This document shows, in pieces, positions 22,881 to 36,600 of a stretch of DNA of 64,000 bases. The position numbers and the translations under genes are program-made. A model generated the notes under the pieces. That model worked only from the letters and a program-made list of their open reading frames with translations. It had not been told where the DNA came from and did no database searches. Numbering within the stretch: the first letter of the stretch is position 1; the number at the start of each line of letters is the position of its first letter. This DNA is from Lunularia cruciata (taxonomy: Eukaryota; Streptophyta; Marchantiopsida; Lunulariales; Lunulariaceae): contig OX419760.1 of NCBI GenBank assembly GCA_948567375.1, positions 32,054,001 through 32,118,000 on the forward strand, written 5' to 3'.

Positions 22881-25800
22881 ATCTTATGCGCGTCGCATTT
22901 ACCACTTCAAGTATATAGATAATTTGCAAGAATAATTGGAAGTTTCCGGAATATGAACGTGAACGTGAATTTCTATATTCCAGCAAAGAATGCGGAAGAA
23001 AATAAAGAAAACGTGAACCTTGTAGTACCATTTTGTCCATCATTGCGAACTGGGGCAGCAGCATCACTGACTGACTGCCGGACAGAGACGAAAGATTCCC
23101 TGGTACCAATCGTGGTTGGTACAGTAGTTGAACACTTTTGGTCGGAATAAAATTTGACAGTGTCACATTTGTAGGAAATGCGGTACAGTACCTTCCAGGA
23201 GTTCAAGTTCCCGTGTGCTTTAATGGGTCTGGATGTTATTACGATCTATTGAACGAGATGATGCGAGGTGCTAAAGTCGACACAGGGATTTTCGCACATC
23301 GCCAACATGGAGCGGCTGCCGCTGTATCTTGCATCCGTGATTGCGATTGAGGTTTGCTAAGACACAAAACCACTCGAGCTGCCACGAAGTGATTCGTTGG
23401 AATGTCGATGATATAGCGAAGCTCCCAATCATTGACATGGTTCAGTGAGGAAGTAGGACTGTGCTGCCTCTCCTATCATTACTTAGGCAAACTGCATATG
23501 CATCTTCCAAATTTGTCTACAATGAATTCACCATCCTTGTCTAGTCTGTGTATTCGTGATGTTTGCGCGCGGTCTTTACCCTATCTGTGTACACTGAAGC
23601 GAGATTGTTCAACAGTCTTCCTCCGCCATTCTCGTAACCGTACGCGGCCTGTCTTGCACCGAACTGTTGAAGATAACAGCTGCCCATAGTTCATCGTGGC
23701 TCCCGATACCTTCTGAGGCAAAGCTTAGGAACCTGCACAGTGTCAACTGTAGGATAATAATGGTAGTACTCAAGTAAATAAGAAAGCGACTTGGAACATG
23801 CACGTAAATTTCCAAGGAGTTCAAAAGATAGAAGGATTGACGAAGGATAGACTCCAAACGTCGGCTGTTAGACTAGCGTTCAGGAGCTGTCCTCCATACA
23901 CTCTTTGTACTACTCTTCGCCAGCTAGTTGCGGACGCGAGTTCTTGTCATGCCACAACAGGTCGACGACGTCTTCCCTTTCGACTACTTCTTCAGCTCTG
24001 ATTGATCTAGTTTGAATTTCGTAAGCTGTTAGAAGTAATTGTACCACTAGGTCGTCAACCACGGTGGCAGCAATATACAGATATGCCATTCTGATTCGCT
24101 TAACCACCCTGATTATCCTTCTCCAGGATAGCTTGTTCTGAATTATTGTGTATGTCGCAAACCGATCGATTCTCCATGAGTTTCTTTTTCCAGTGTGACA
24201 GATATTGAGTTGTTTTCTACGTCAATCCTACACTAAAAAGAAGCCATAATGTTGAAGAATTGAAGGAGGTACAGCTTGAATGTACTGTTGTAGGTAGGCT
24301 ACAGACACTTTTGAGAGTCTTACAGTGAGCAGATCATGACACTACCGTAAGCGCTTTGATGTCAAGGAAAATTCAAGGATTGCGTACCGATATGGAAGTT
24401 CCCTTCCGCTAGTTCTTCGAGGAAACAGTCCCGGAATCTTGGAAACCTTTGAACCACCCCGGAACTCACCACCGGAATACAATCGGATACACAGGGAGCT
24501 TTCTGAAAAGAACAGTGACACGGAAAGCATCGGACATTTAGAATTGGAATCATATGTTTAAAAATGTGAAGGCGCTTCAATCATTGTTGTAGTGAATTGA
24601 CCGGATGCTCACTGCGATGTAGTTAAGTTCAGAAGTTTCGCATTCAAATCATTGCCAGTCCGTAATACAGGAAGAGCTGTTGCACCCTCAGGTTTGAGAG
24701 TTGAACCGCTGGTGTACGGGGCATGATCACACTCTCCTTCTCGCATGCCGAATGACCTCTATGACGAGGTTTGCGTGTAGATCAGAAATGGTCAAGTCAT
24801 GTTACCCTCGAGTTCTATGTTGTAGCTGACGTACTTTATCGCACAGAGCCGATGAGTCCTCGAAGCACGCCTTTTGTTTTAAAGGGAATCACCAAGACGT
24901 GATGGTCACTTACTATCAACTGGTCTAGCTTTTCATGTGAACAGTATATTATCATGAAAATGCTAATTCTTGAGAGAAACCAGCAGGGGGTAGTTGTAGC
25001 AGGTAAGAAAAGCTTTCCCTCCGTAAGTCTGAAATTCATATCTCGCAAACAATTATCATGTCGGCAGGGCAATTTGTACTTGTATTTAAGCCTTCCATTA
25101 AGAAAACCTGACGTCAGTTCGGTCCAAGAATCCGTAGCAGTACATGCAGTTTTATAGTGATCCTTCTGAGCATACCTGGGACATAGCCGCAACAATTTTG
25201 AACTGGTTATCAATCTAAAATTTTAATTTTAGATTTTAATCAATTTTAAAACTCCTATTATCAATCCCAAAGATTTAAAGGTGGTACGATTTAGGAACAG
25301 AAGGCGCAGGAGAAGGTCTGCGGAGTTTCATGATCTCAAGGGGCAGGTGGAAGGAGGTGCGTTCATACTTGAATACTAGTTGACTGATAGGTGTGACAAG
25401 ACAGCCAAAATAGTTGCAGAAACTCGCCGAAGATAGATCGAGGTTCAAAGTGTCAAAATTCCAAAACTCCGTTGGACAAACGGTGTCGTTCTGAAAGTCA
25501 ATGCTTGTACGCTCCCGGAGTTGACCCTCACAATCTGCAGATAGGTTACTTGACATCTAATTTTTGTAGCAACAAGTGTAACCACTAGTACCTTGGACCC
25601 GTACATAAGAATCGGAAGGTGGGGTACGTAGGGAACGTGGCGAACTAATACATGCATCGGAAAACCTTACACTTGCAGCAAAATGTTAACGAATTAACTG
25701 TCGTCATACACTACTCAATCAAATCAAATTTGATTACCTTACGGGCTGTGAAACTGCCCTGGATTTTTGGATCGATGTTCAACAAGAATTCTTGCGATGC

Positions 25801-26592
25801 TAAGTCACTATTATTAGCGTCACAAGAACAGAAGATGGGAGGGGACAGCGAGGTAGGAACAGAAGTTGCGACCGATCTGGGTGTACGTGTCAAAGGAAAG
25901 GAAGTCGGAGAAGCTCCGTCTTCTATGTTGATCACATTCCAGTCTAGGAAACCAACAGGTTACCACTGAACGTTTTGGAATGCCTTATGGCTTCATACCT
26001 CCAGATAATATAGCAATCAGATGAGACCTCCCGCTGAAACATCTCTGCACGACTACCCCTCAGCCCAAGCGATTGCTTTGCTTACTTTGAGAGAATGGTG
26101 GAAATCGGACTTGAAGTATTCATCACATCTCCGGCCTGCGTTTTACGGTTTAATCAGTATTGGATAGAAAAAAGCAGTTTGAAGCAGTCTTGGAACAGCA
26201 ATTGTCTCCAATTGTTGTGCATCAGATTTCCATGGTCCAATACGACCGGAGTCAGACGACTTCCGCCTCATACTCAACAGTTTTTGGATTCGCGCCTTGC
26301 TCGAGGCCTTTGAGGATTCTAATCATTTACCGATCCTACACTTACTTGGATATTAATGCCAGACTGTTCTAAACATCTTGAACCTTCAAGAAAGAGAGGA
26401 TAGCTGATAGCGGACTGTAGCTAGTTTACCATGCCTCCCTGCATGACAGAACAGAAGAGTACATGTACGCAAACATGTGGTCATGTACTCCAATGACCGA
26501 GGGAATGTGACATTCCTTCGATAGAAAATTGCAACACATGTGATTGATGTTCTCAAGCAGTCATGCGATTTTAAGCTTTGTTCCATCTATCA

Positions 26593-26719
26593 GCCACCCG
26601 ATGCTTCTTTTCTGGTCATGATCGGCATACCAAATCTTCAAATTGGAGGACCTTTATCAGCTGATACTTCTTTTCTGATCATGATCGGCATTAGAAATCT
26701 TCGATCCGAAGTAGCCATT
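26593..26719 (+). repeat. Tandem duplication, about 63-bp unit
   Basis: Two neighbouring units share ACTTCTTTTCTG-TCATGATCGGCAT and AATCTTC at the same offsets. The duplication preserves the reading frame of a 128-codon open frame, but I do not recognise that frame as a gene. Confidence 0.75.
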
Positions 26720-29700
26720 TATCAGCACATGCTTTTGTCATACGAGGCGAATTTAACGTACGAGTTGGCAGGAAGGTTCCCCAAACATTCTCTTTTCCAC
26801 TATTCATGTATCCCATCGATGGCACTGTTCCAGTCGGATAGATATCAGAGCCAGGAAAATATGTCTGGCTTACGACTATATACTTCTGGCAAGACCGGAC
26901 GGATGGATGCGATAAATTGGAGATGACGAATATCACTGAACAAACGTTCCCAAAATGTATGTGGACATGTGCCACGGCCACATAGGAGCCTTAAATTAGC
27001 ACTTCCTTTCTTACAGTTAAGTGCGACTGACGCTCCTTGATTGTCTGTACACTTGCGACCGTCTTGGACAGAAAGCTCAAGCCAGCATCTCCCCTGCACG
27101 CACAGAAAATGGTCATGATCAGGCACTATTGCACTTGATATGTACTCTTCGAAGCATGGTTCCTACTCCGGTGTAGAACCACCTCTCGGCTACTGTTATC
27201 TTTGTTAGCAGTTGCAGTCTGAATAGAAAGCTTTTGGCTGGACCTGTTTTTACTTCGATACGCATTCGTTCCATGTTGAATAATTGAGTTGGAGGTTTTC
27301 TGCTTTGTTACATCGAGAATTATATTCCGCGATGTTGAACAGCAGGAGAAGAAGGTACAGTGCCTACTACTGTTTCTAGGCACCCTGAATGAGCTTCCGT
27401 TTGTTGAAGAGGATTTGCCATCCCTGATCAAGGTTTGCTGAGGTTGATTTTATCGCCTGATCCGTGAGGTCGCATCAATACTTCTAAGATTATAATAAGT
27501 TTCACGAGCTTTGGCATAGAATATGTTACAAAGATCCCTTTCATCTGCATTTCGTACAAATTCAGAAACCTATCTTCACATAAAACGCAGATTTTGGTTA
27601 ATCTTGAGTGGAATTGAAATTGTAGGTACCTACTGTTGCTGGTGCCAGGATGTGGAGGGAGGACGTGGTGACTTAGACTGACGTTCATGTTAACAAAAGC
27701 TAAACGGACACATGATCAGGTGTCAGAATGAAACGGTAATTGTTTATCAACTTTGATCCGGCCAATTACCAGGTGATGACCTTTGATTTGTTGCTCTAGT
27801 TAGCAAGTCATTCGTCAACGTACTCCCGATATATGCTCACATCTGAAGTTGTGAACCCATGACAGGAAAGTAAAATTGGTTGTAGATAAATTGCAAAGGC
27901 AAATGTTCCTCTAAGATTTCTTCATCTCTTTTCAGATTGGTTCATTGGTCGTTTCTCGAAGCCGGAATCTTCGATTTATGCTGCGAGCTGCCTGTCTTCT
28001 AACACTGAAGGGGTTTCTCAATATTAAATCAGAACAGTGTTTACCAACAACTGGTACTCCTGATTCACTCTTTTTACTAATCCCTCCTAATTTTATGGTG
28101 CTATTCAATTTAGAGAATGGAAACAAACTTGTTGCTCACGGTTTGTCGTAACTTGAATCCGGTGATTCAGGACCTCAATTAGTCTGCTACTTCGAAGCAG
28201 TCCCTAACTCACGTATTGTAATGCAGTGTTCAGATGTCTTACCAAAGAACCAGGAGAAAGCCTTTTCAGACCTGGTTAAAAACAGTCATAGTCTCCGTGA
28301 CTGCTGTAAGGGCAACTACTGTTGGAGTTTCTACGTTTGAGATTGCAGTCATGAAGATTTCCAGAGAGTGATATTCGGTTATCATCTTTCGAGAGTCGTC
28401 CTAACAACGAATGTCCTATGCGGCCTGTCTTGAGTCATTTGAGTATCATATGGGACAACCTGATTAAGTCTTGTGTTGTTATAGATACTGGTATTCATCC
28501 TGATGATCTTTTCGGAGGTAGAAGATTAAACCCATATTGCAGACATGTACTAACTGGTACCAGCGAAGTAACGATGACAAAGTTCTCACAAAGTGCTGTA
28601 CCGACGAACCAGCATACATGATGCTGAGTCTACAGTAAAATCATCAACTTGACGGCTTTTTGCTGATGACAGATGGAACACAGGCCTAATAATGAGGAGT
28701 TTCTCATCAGGCACTCTTAACGAAGAACCAGTTTACACGATCGGGAGTCAAACTAGATACTCTGCCCATTGTGAGATAAAAGATAACTAAAGTCACAGGT
28801 ACAAGGATTGTCGCCCTCGACACATCCCCTGCGTTTACTCCTTCCATTCTCTTCGTGTTTTATTCTCTGTGAAGGTCTAACTTATCAACAAACTTTTTGA
28901 TAATACTTGGCGGATGCATTGGCCTACTTTGCTTCTCAGATCTTCAGGATACAGGCTGTAGCTAGGTCATAAATGAGCTATAGTATGGCTGTCCTCTAAA
29001 AAGCAAACCTAGCCGACTGATTCACCGCGATTGGCCATGTTCTCATGTTCTAATTGTCCAAGCACTAATATTGTAGATAATCAAGTATAGAAGATCTAAA
29101 TATGTACATACCGGTTTGAGGAATGTGTAGTAGCATCGTAGAGTCGTTTCATGGAATCAGAGTATCATTAGGTCTTTAGATTAGTTATACTTTATGCTGC
29201 ACTGGTCTGAATGCGCTACCTGCAGTAATCTCAACCGGAAGTCTGAGACTAATATCCTTTCCAAAGCTCAGGGGTGTCCTCAGAATGAATGAACAATGGC
29301 CTACCAAATCTTAGGTTATTCAAATAGATAGTCCTACCCTATATTTGAAGGTTAAAGATAATTCGTATCTCTGGGTATACACTCCAAGCCAGAACATAAA
29401 TTTTTTACATACATCCTGCATTCTTCTTCTGTTCAAATATTGGACTTCGTTCGACCAACATGAATTATCCACGACTCAAAATATTCTTGCTGCAATTCTG
29501 ATAATGTCACTGCTGAGCAGATAGGCTTCTGTTTAGTTCAGAGAAGTTTCGATCCACGTTTCTTTTGTTGTTAGCCGTTCACAGTCACTAAAACTAGGAT
29601 ATCTGACACCTTCACTTGCTGTGGATCGTGTATGATTAGGGCTGGACAAAAAAGTCAGCTGGGTATCTTGTTCAAGGCTAATGCAGCATTTATGGACGTT

Positions 29701-32700
29701 TAGCTCAAAAGTTCTGATTTTCTTTCTCTTAGTGTTCCCAATCAAAACCTCTTGGCCGGTACTAGATTGTAGGCAAGTGTTTCAGGTTCACTTACCAGAC
29801 TCAACTTGCCCTTCGAGCCTTTTAAACAGCTTCTTCTCTCTCAGTAACTTACTCTCAAAGTTTCCTGAGACCTCATCTCCTCAAAGTTACGTTTGAAACG
29901 CTTCCGCTGAGCGTTTTCAGCATGCTTGGTCCACGGGGAGAGCCTCAAATAAGGTCATTAGTTTGAGATCTTCCTCCCCAATTAATCTGAGTAGTTTCTT
30001 GCTCCATATTCGGTTTGAAATGAATGTGAAGAGTCGGTGAAGAACCACCAGGATTTGTCGACACTTGATATGAAGTTGGTGCTTTACTATTGTAGAAAAA
30101 CAATGAGACGGAAGTTCAAGATGGACTCTCTGGGAGTCAGTTAATGAAGTTCGCTCTTCGAGATTGACTGAAGGTTCAGAGATATAGAATCAAACTGACT
30201 TGGTACGTATCAGGATTCAATCCGAGTTCTAGATAAGCAGAGTCTCGAAAACTTAGAGGGTAAATTATAGCTCAATTTGGGAGTCTCTGCCGATCAGAAC
30301 AAGATTGCTTTTAGCGGTATCTAGAAAATTTAAGAGAGCGGCTCAAGTACTGAGGCTCAGTCGTGGATATTGCTCTAAAGATCTTGAATCTGTCTTGGCA
30401 GAGAAAAATCTATCTCACGGGCTTGATATGCTGGAGAAGGAGTTTTTCACCTGTTAGCAAATGAAATCGTAGATAACTCCTAAACTATTTTCAGCAGTCT
30501 AGAGATTATAACGAGTCGCAGATACAATAGTCTCATGGATATTTCTTCCGGCTTGTAGCTAAAATCTAGACTTCCGTCGTTTCCTGGGTACTGATCAGAT
30601 TTTTCATCTCCTCCGTGATTGATTATCACGTTAATGTGTACTTAGGTGTTTCTGGGAGCAAACGAACATATGTAGGAACTGAAAACTAGTAGTTAAACTG
30701 GAAAGGTCATTATTTCAAGATGAACTACAATTGTAAGGTGCAAATTCTGCCAGCTACATAGAATATTGCTGAACAGCTTCCAATTTTCTCTCTCGTATAT
30801 CTGGAATGTTTTACTAATTCGGCATTAATATGGTAGGTGATTTCAGGAGCAGTGTTGGAGATATGCTGCCGCTGCGCAGAGATTGTGAGGAACAGCCCGG
30901 CTTGCCTGTACGAAAAATCTCACTTAAACTCCATTTGATATGTCAAAAGTACGTACGGGACAAACAAACAGCGTGAGTCTAGCAGTTCTGTACCTATACA
31001 GGTTGGACTGAACAAAGTCGTAACATCTGATGTTTTGTCACCTCGACAAACCAGGATGGATCTCTGGACTCCTAGCTGAGATCAGTGTGGGTAAGCAGTA
31101 CTAGGTATGATGTTTCACCAACTGATTTTAATGTTCTGAAAGCCAAGTCGCTTTGATATCAGTATCTATTCACTTAGTCATGTTCTGTTTCGAGTGGCAG
31201 CGTGATAAGGTTAAATCCCCAGTTTCTTGGCTTAGCTTACCACAACTTCAAACGTACATGTTTCACTACTTGAATTCCATTTTGATTGACCTGGGCTTTC
31301 ATGTCGGGTATTATATAGTTAGAACCTTGAGTTGGTAGATAACCTTGAGTTTGCTGGTTACTTCGGCTTGTGTCTGTAGGGGAAGTTGTTAAGCAAGAAG
31401 CTGTACTGCATGTCGTAGACAATACTTTATTAACGAAACTGATAGCCAGTTTCCATCATTCATCGACTATGGCAGGAGTCAGGTTTTCAAATGAACGGCC
31501 TAAACGCGAGGTTTGCAAGTTCCCAGCGGATGCAAGGGCCTGCATTGTCGTCGTGTACTGTCATGAATTCAGAGATGGAATATTTGTGTTGCAGAGTACA
31601 GTTGTCTGCATCACTTCAAACCGGATGCACCCACGCACCCTGATGGCTGACATTTTGACGTCACCCGCTTGAATCTATTGCTTTGCTACTGGTACGAGAG
31701 ACGTACGCATGCTCGAACCCACCTCTGTCCTTCAGCACTAAACGTTTACCACTAAGGTTATCAGCAGGATATTTTGATGGATAAGGACTTTGAGATAATG
31801 CAAACCAAACCAACTGCATGCAAGTAGTTTTTTTTAAGATGGTTGAGAATTATGATTCCCTTTCAACTTTATGATTGTGTCACTGCTCCAAAACTCGGTT
31901 GATATAAAGATCATCTTTCATGGTCGGACTACATATTCTGTTTTGACAGCTACCACTAGCTTTATAGATTATATTCCTGTTTGAATCGAGTTATGTGATA
32001 ATCTTCATAATCATGACAGTTTGCATGACAAGAAATGTACAGTCTAAATCTAGACTGGATGTACTGTCATGATAATTGATCCTGTGGGGCTGCGGATTTC
32101 TGATTGTTCTTCACGCTATAGCTGGACATATGATCTAACAGTGAATCCACAATCACGGATGACCTTCGAGCATCCGTTGTTTCATGATTTGTTGTACTCT
32201 TTTGGACTCCGACTCAGAACCTTCAGGGAGATTGCCTTTTCTCGCTATTGACTGCTGTTATGATAGTGAGATACGAAAATCGTTATCATTTCACTGAAGG
32301 TGTACCATTCTAGCAGGTGATGTCGAATTTTAAATAGCTGGAGTAGCGCTGTATATGTCAACATGACGTCGCATTCAGACCCTCCATGACCTGCATGGTG
32401 GACCTCTATGAATAATGAATTACGAAACTTACTTTTATTTATGCGAGCAAGATAAAACCTCAGTTTTGAAGTGCTTCATAATACCGGTACTATTGGCTTC
32501 CACGATTGTGTTAAATGGGGTTATCATAGAGCTTGTTCTTATCTGTGACGTGTGGAAGCAAACGGGATTGGAACATCTAATATGCCTCTGCAGCTGCTCG
32601 GCGATGGCACTGATACGGCCTAACAAAGCTATTTCATTTCCGGGGTCCGATGGTTTCAACATGTCAAAGTGGAACCCTCTCGAAAGAATCGGGAAGGTAA

Positions 32701-33110
32701 CTTGTGCTACGAGTTTTCTTTGAAATGATAGGTGAAATAATGGACTTCCATTTAGATTCCAACTGTAAAGGATGTAGCGGATTCAGGAAGATTATCAATT
32801 TTTTATGCACTTTGATCACTAATGATACGTTGACTATTAGAAAGCTCTGTAGTCTACCTAGATATTTGGGTTGACCTAGATCTTAGGACTGCACGTTCTA
32901 AGATCTGAAACATCTACAAGTGAAGGATATGATTGCGACTGAATTAACATCCATAAATAAGTTATTTCTCTGGACACAGCTTTCGCCTCACGTGAAGTAC
33001 GTTCCTGCCATCTTCATATGAAACCCGTGGTTCTTCAACTCTCAACCATACCCGAAGAAAGGGAAACTCACCTGCTGCTGGGAATTAAGGAAGACGCCAT
33101 CGTTGAATTC

Positions 33111-33190
33111 CAAGAGTCTGAAGGTGGTACCTCTGTTACCAGATATAATGTCTCCAAGAGTTTAAAGGTGGTACTACTGTTACCAGTATA
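33111..33190 (+). repeat. Short tandem duplication, about 42-bp unit
   Basis: CCAAGAGT-T-AAGGTGGTAC followed by TGTTACCAG-TATAA is repeated once with few changes. Confidence 0.75.
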
Positions 33191-36151
33191 AATTCTGTTT
33201 CCAGCTGCAGAGCAGATACAACGTGACTCAATGTTTTGGTTCGCAAGACATCAACCCTCACGTGGACTCATTGGTAAGTATGTCTCAGGCTTTATACCTT
33301 TTAAACTCTCGCACTACTTGAAGACTCCTAGATATTTGCTCAAATTGATTATCGAGTTACAATTTTCATGATCTTAAGATGAGTTATCTGTTTTACGTAC
33401 AACATTGAAGTTTAACAACTCCCAGGAAAGCCGCCTCCATTCTATTCATTCATTGTAACCTTAAATCTCTATGGTACAGATGACGGTCCTTGTAGATGAT
33501 GACTTTTGTTCGCTGTCGCTGCAGTCTGCCTAAACAGCCTGCCTGTTCAAGCCACAGTTGAGGTCCCTGAGCGAAGTTTAAGTGCATGAAGAAGAACAAC
33601 CAGGGCACACATGTTTGTTATGTACCAACGGCTGAGAAGATTCAAATAATAGAGATTAGTCAGCTTCAACGCCGAGAACATCTAGTACACGGTTACAACC
33701 CAATCTGATTTCTTGCTGGTAGGCATATCAAGTGTCCAAATTTATTTTTCCCAATCACTACTTTGTGCCCTATAGTGCATTAACTTCTTAACTTAAAGAA
33801 TCTTCTTCTCAGAAACCTCAGGGGCACCTTTAGGCTTCTAGATCAAGTTATCAATCTAGCCGTCTCCACCCCTCAAAAGTTCACACTTTAATTAAGTGCA
33901 GTTCGAGTTACAAGGTAGAACATTCCATATGTTCCTTGTGGCATGGTGCATTTGGATCCCATGTCCCGGACGATACTCTGTGCCAGACACCTTGTCAAAA
34001 AGACTGGAATGAAGAATAATACTAGAGAGAGAAAAAAAATAGACTGAAAATGAACTATTATAGAGATAAAAGAGCTGAAGCTGAAAGTTGACCTTGGAAT
34101 AAACTGCTATGAAATGTTAGTACTTTGCACACCACCGTCGACTACGTCACATCTGCGGATCTGGAGTATAACCCGAAAGCATAGTCTTAAGGGTTTTATG
34201 GTTAGCATTTTTGTTATCCCACAGAACAAATTCCATTTGTGGTGAATTGGTAGAGAGATTTACGATCTCCCGTTGATTTTGTCTGAACTCGTTCGTAGTA
34301 TTTTAAGTAAGGCGGACATAAGTTGCTAATTCATCTCATGTCTGTCAGTGTTGTAGACGAGCTCAATTTAAAAGTCCACATCGGCTGTTAAGTCGAAGCA
34401 GTGAAGAGATATCTAGACTGTTTCCTCAGTTTGTAACGGATAGGAGACAAGTTTACCACCAAAATGAATCTAAAGAGCACGTGTATGGAGAATGAAACTT
34501 GGGGGTTGTCAGTTCATACACATCCTACGCAGAAAGGAGTAAATCTCAGTCGCTGCCGGAATCTGAAAGGATATTGTAATCTTGACATCGGATTGTAAAT
34601 GTGGATGCATGGTATTCTGAACAGACAAGGCGATGGGGACATCAAACTGTATGAAAGGGCCATGATAATCTGTATGAGCCGTCCATTCCGAATCGGGTAT
34701 GGTCGCTCCCCAGCACAGCATCTGCCAAAGTGATCTGAACCGCCGAAAGACGCCAGCACAACGATTGCATGCCAAAAGAAGAAATCTTCCAACGCTCGTC
34801 GGATGGAAGATCGAGGGATCCGGAAGCCATCCACGTAAACGCTTTTAAGCCAGAATCATTGGCCAATCAACGGATGGGACGACAGGGAGTTATAATCATG
34901 CTAATCATAGTTATAATTACCCCATGGCAGACACATGCCTCATATGTGCCGTGGATGAGGTCATTGCATCCGACACTCGATATCGCCCGTCATGCCTGCG
35001 TCATTCTCATTATTATTTTCACCGGATCGTTCCATCCCCTTCTTTACGTGCATATCTTTCTTTCCCGTTCTGTATATTCCATCTCCGAATACGTATCCAT
35101 ACACCACTGAATTTACTTTCCTCTTTTATGTAGTCACCTTTACTCTTTGCGTATTCGCCGACCGACGGACTGTTCCTCAGCACCTACCACATCCTGACTA
35201 GTCCGTTCCTCCGGAGTTAACCGAGTTCTTTCTGTTGCATCTGTACACCCATTGGTATCAATTAGTAAAAATACGAGTATTATGTATTTGGTACACATAA
35301 AGGGCAAAGCGCACTCATGTTGCCTAGTCTAACATCTTTTCTTTCTTTTCAAACACTCTCTGCCATTTCTCTTCCCGATACTTCACATCCAAGATTTGAT
35401 ACTCTTTTTCACTAGAAGCACTCTCCATTTCGTTTTAATGGAATGCGTTTGAATAAGTTATCAGAATACACAGAATAATTGAAGTGACCATTTTTATTGG
35501 AGGAGGAGGTTTGCTTTCAACGCTCCTTGGTGTTTCCATGAGCGCACAGAATCAACCGCATCACCTAGCATTGGCATGCACTGCAACATGCCAGGAGTAT
35601 CAAGTATCCTCAAACACAAACCCAAGGTACGTTGTTAAATCATGAGAAGATAGAAGTTTCTCACTTGATATGATACAAGACGTGGTTCTTTGAAGGCCTT
35701 GCAACAAATGAGTCACACATGTGCACATTTGTGTTGTCGAGTTAGATCGATAGATTTGATAAGTTAAGATGGTTGTTTGATAAGACTCCGAGGTTACAGA
35801 TTGAATCAAGAATCGGATGAAGGTAACGAAATCCATAATTGACACTCTTCCTACGTCACGGTAAAGATGCAGGCTTGTTCTTAAGACTGGCAATTCTGTT
35901 TATCCCTGAATTGAAAGCCCATACAGTTAGTTACTCAAGTCGAACTGAAGTTGAAGTTGAACTCAGAGCTGGATTTGAGAAGTTTGACAATTGTATCCAT
36001 AAAAGAATCAAATAGAATTCGAGGAATAATATTGCTGAAAATGAATCTGGCAATACTCTTTGTAGGCTTCAGAAAGCCACGAAAATGATATAAGTTCTGG
36101 TGCTACGCTCTGTTTATATGTTTAACCTTGATAACAATGTTTTAGCTTCAA

Positions 36152-36197
36152 AGCAATGCACTTTTGACTTGGAGCTAAATGTCAAAAGTACATTGCT
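36152..36197. repeat. Hairpin with 17-bp arms
   Basis: Arms at 36152-36168 and 36181-36197 are reverse complements with one mismatch, separated by 12 bases. Confidence 0.9.
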
Positions 36198-36600
36198 ATG
36201 TCTCTTTGGGACAAGAGAAAGATCCTGAAGGGTTAAGCCCTTGCGCAGTTAGCTGATTACTCAGCTGGTATCTGGGTCACATTAGATAAAAAATTCAAAT
36301 TTCTTGATATGATGGGATTCTTGCCCAGGTAAAATCACTTCATATAGATAGAACATACTTGAAGTTGAAGTATATATTAAAATCTTATTCCACCTGGATT
36401 GCAATAAAATCTGACTTTACATTTATAGACCTGAGTTGAAGTGGTTGCCATAAATAAGGAGCCCCTTTAGTGAGGTCCTGAAATTGAGAGATCAGTCTTC
36501 ATTGGGCGTTACTTCATCTCACAAACAGTAGATTGTAAGCAATGCATGCATCCTAAGGAAGGTCAAGGAAATTCTTAGAAACAATTCGCACGAACACGAA

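Larger units (their letters stand above)
22881..36600. other. 13.7-kb stretch with no recognised gene
   Basis: Composition returns to a moderate GC level but open frames stay near 60-130 codons on both strands, with no domain, no repeated exon/intron pattern and no transposon motif that I recognise. Small local tandem duplications (26593-26719, 33111-33190) and hairpins (25210-25240, 32010-32070, 36152-36197) are present. It may be old decayed repeat DNA or very divergent non-coding sequence. Confidence 0.5.
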
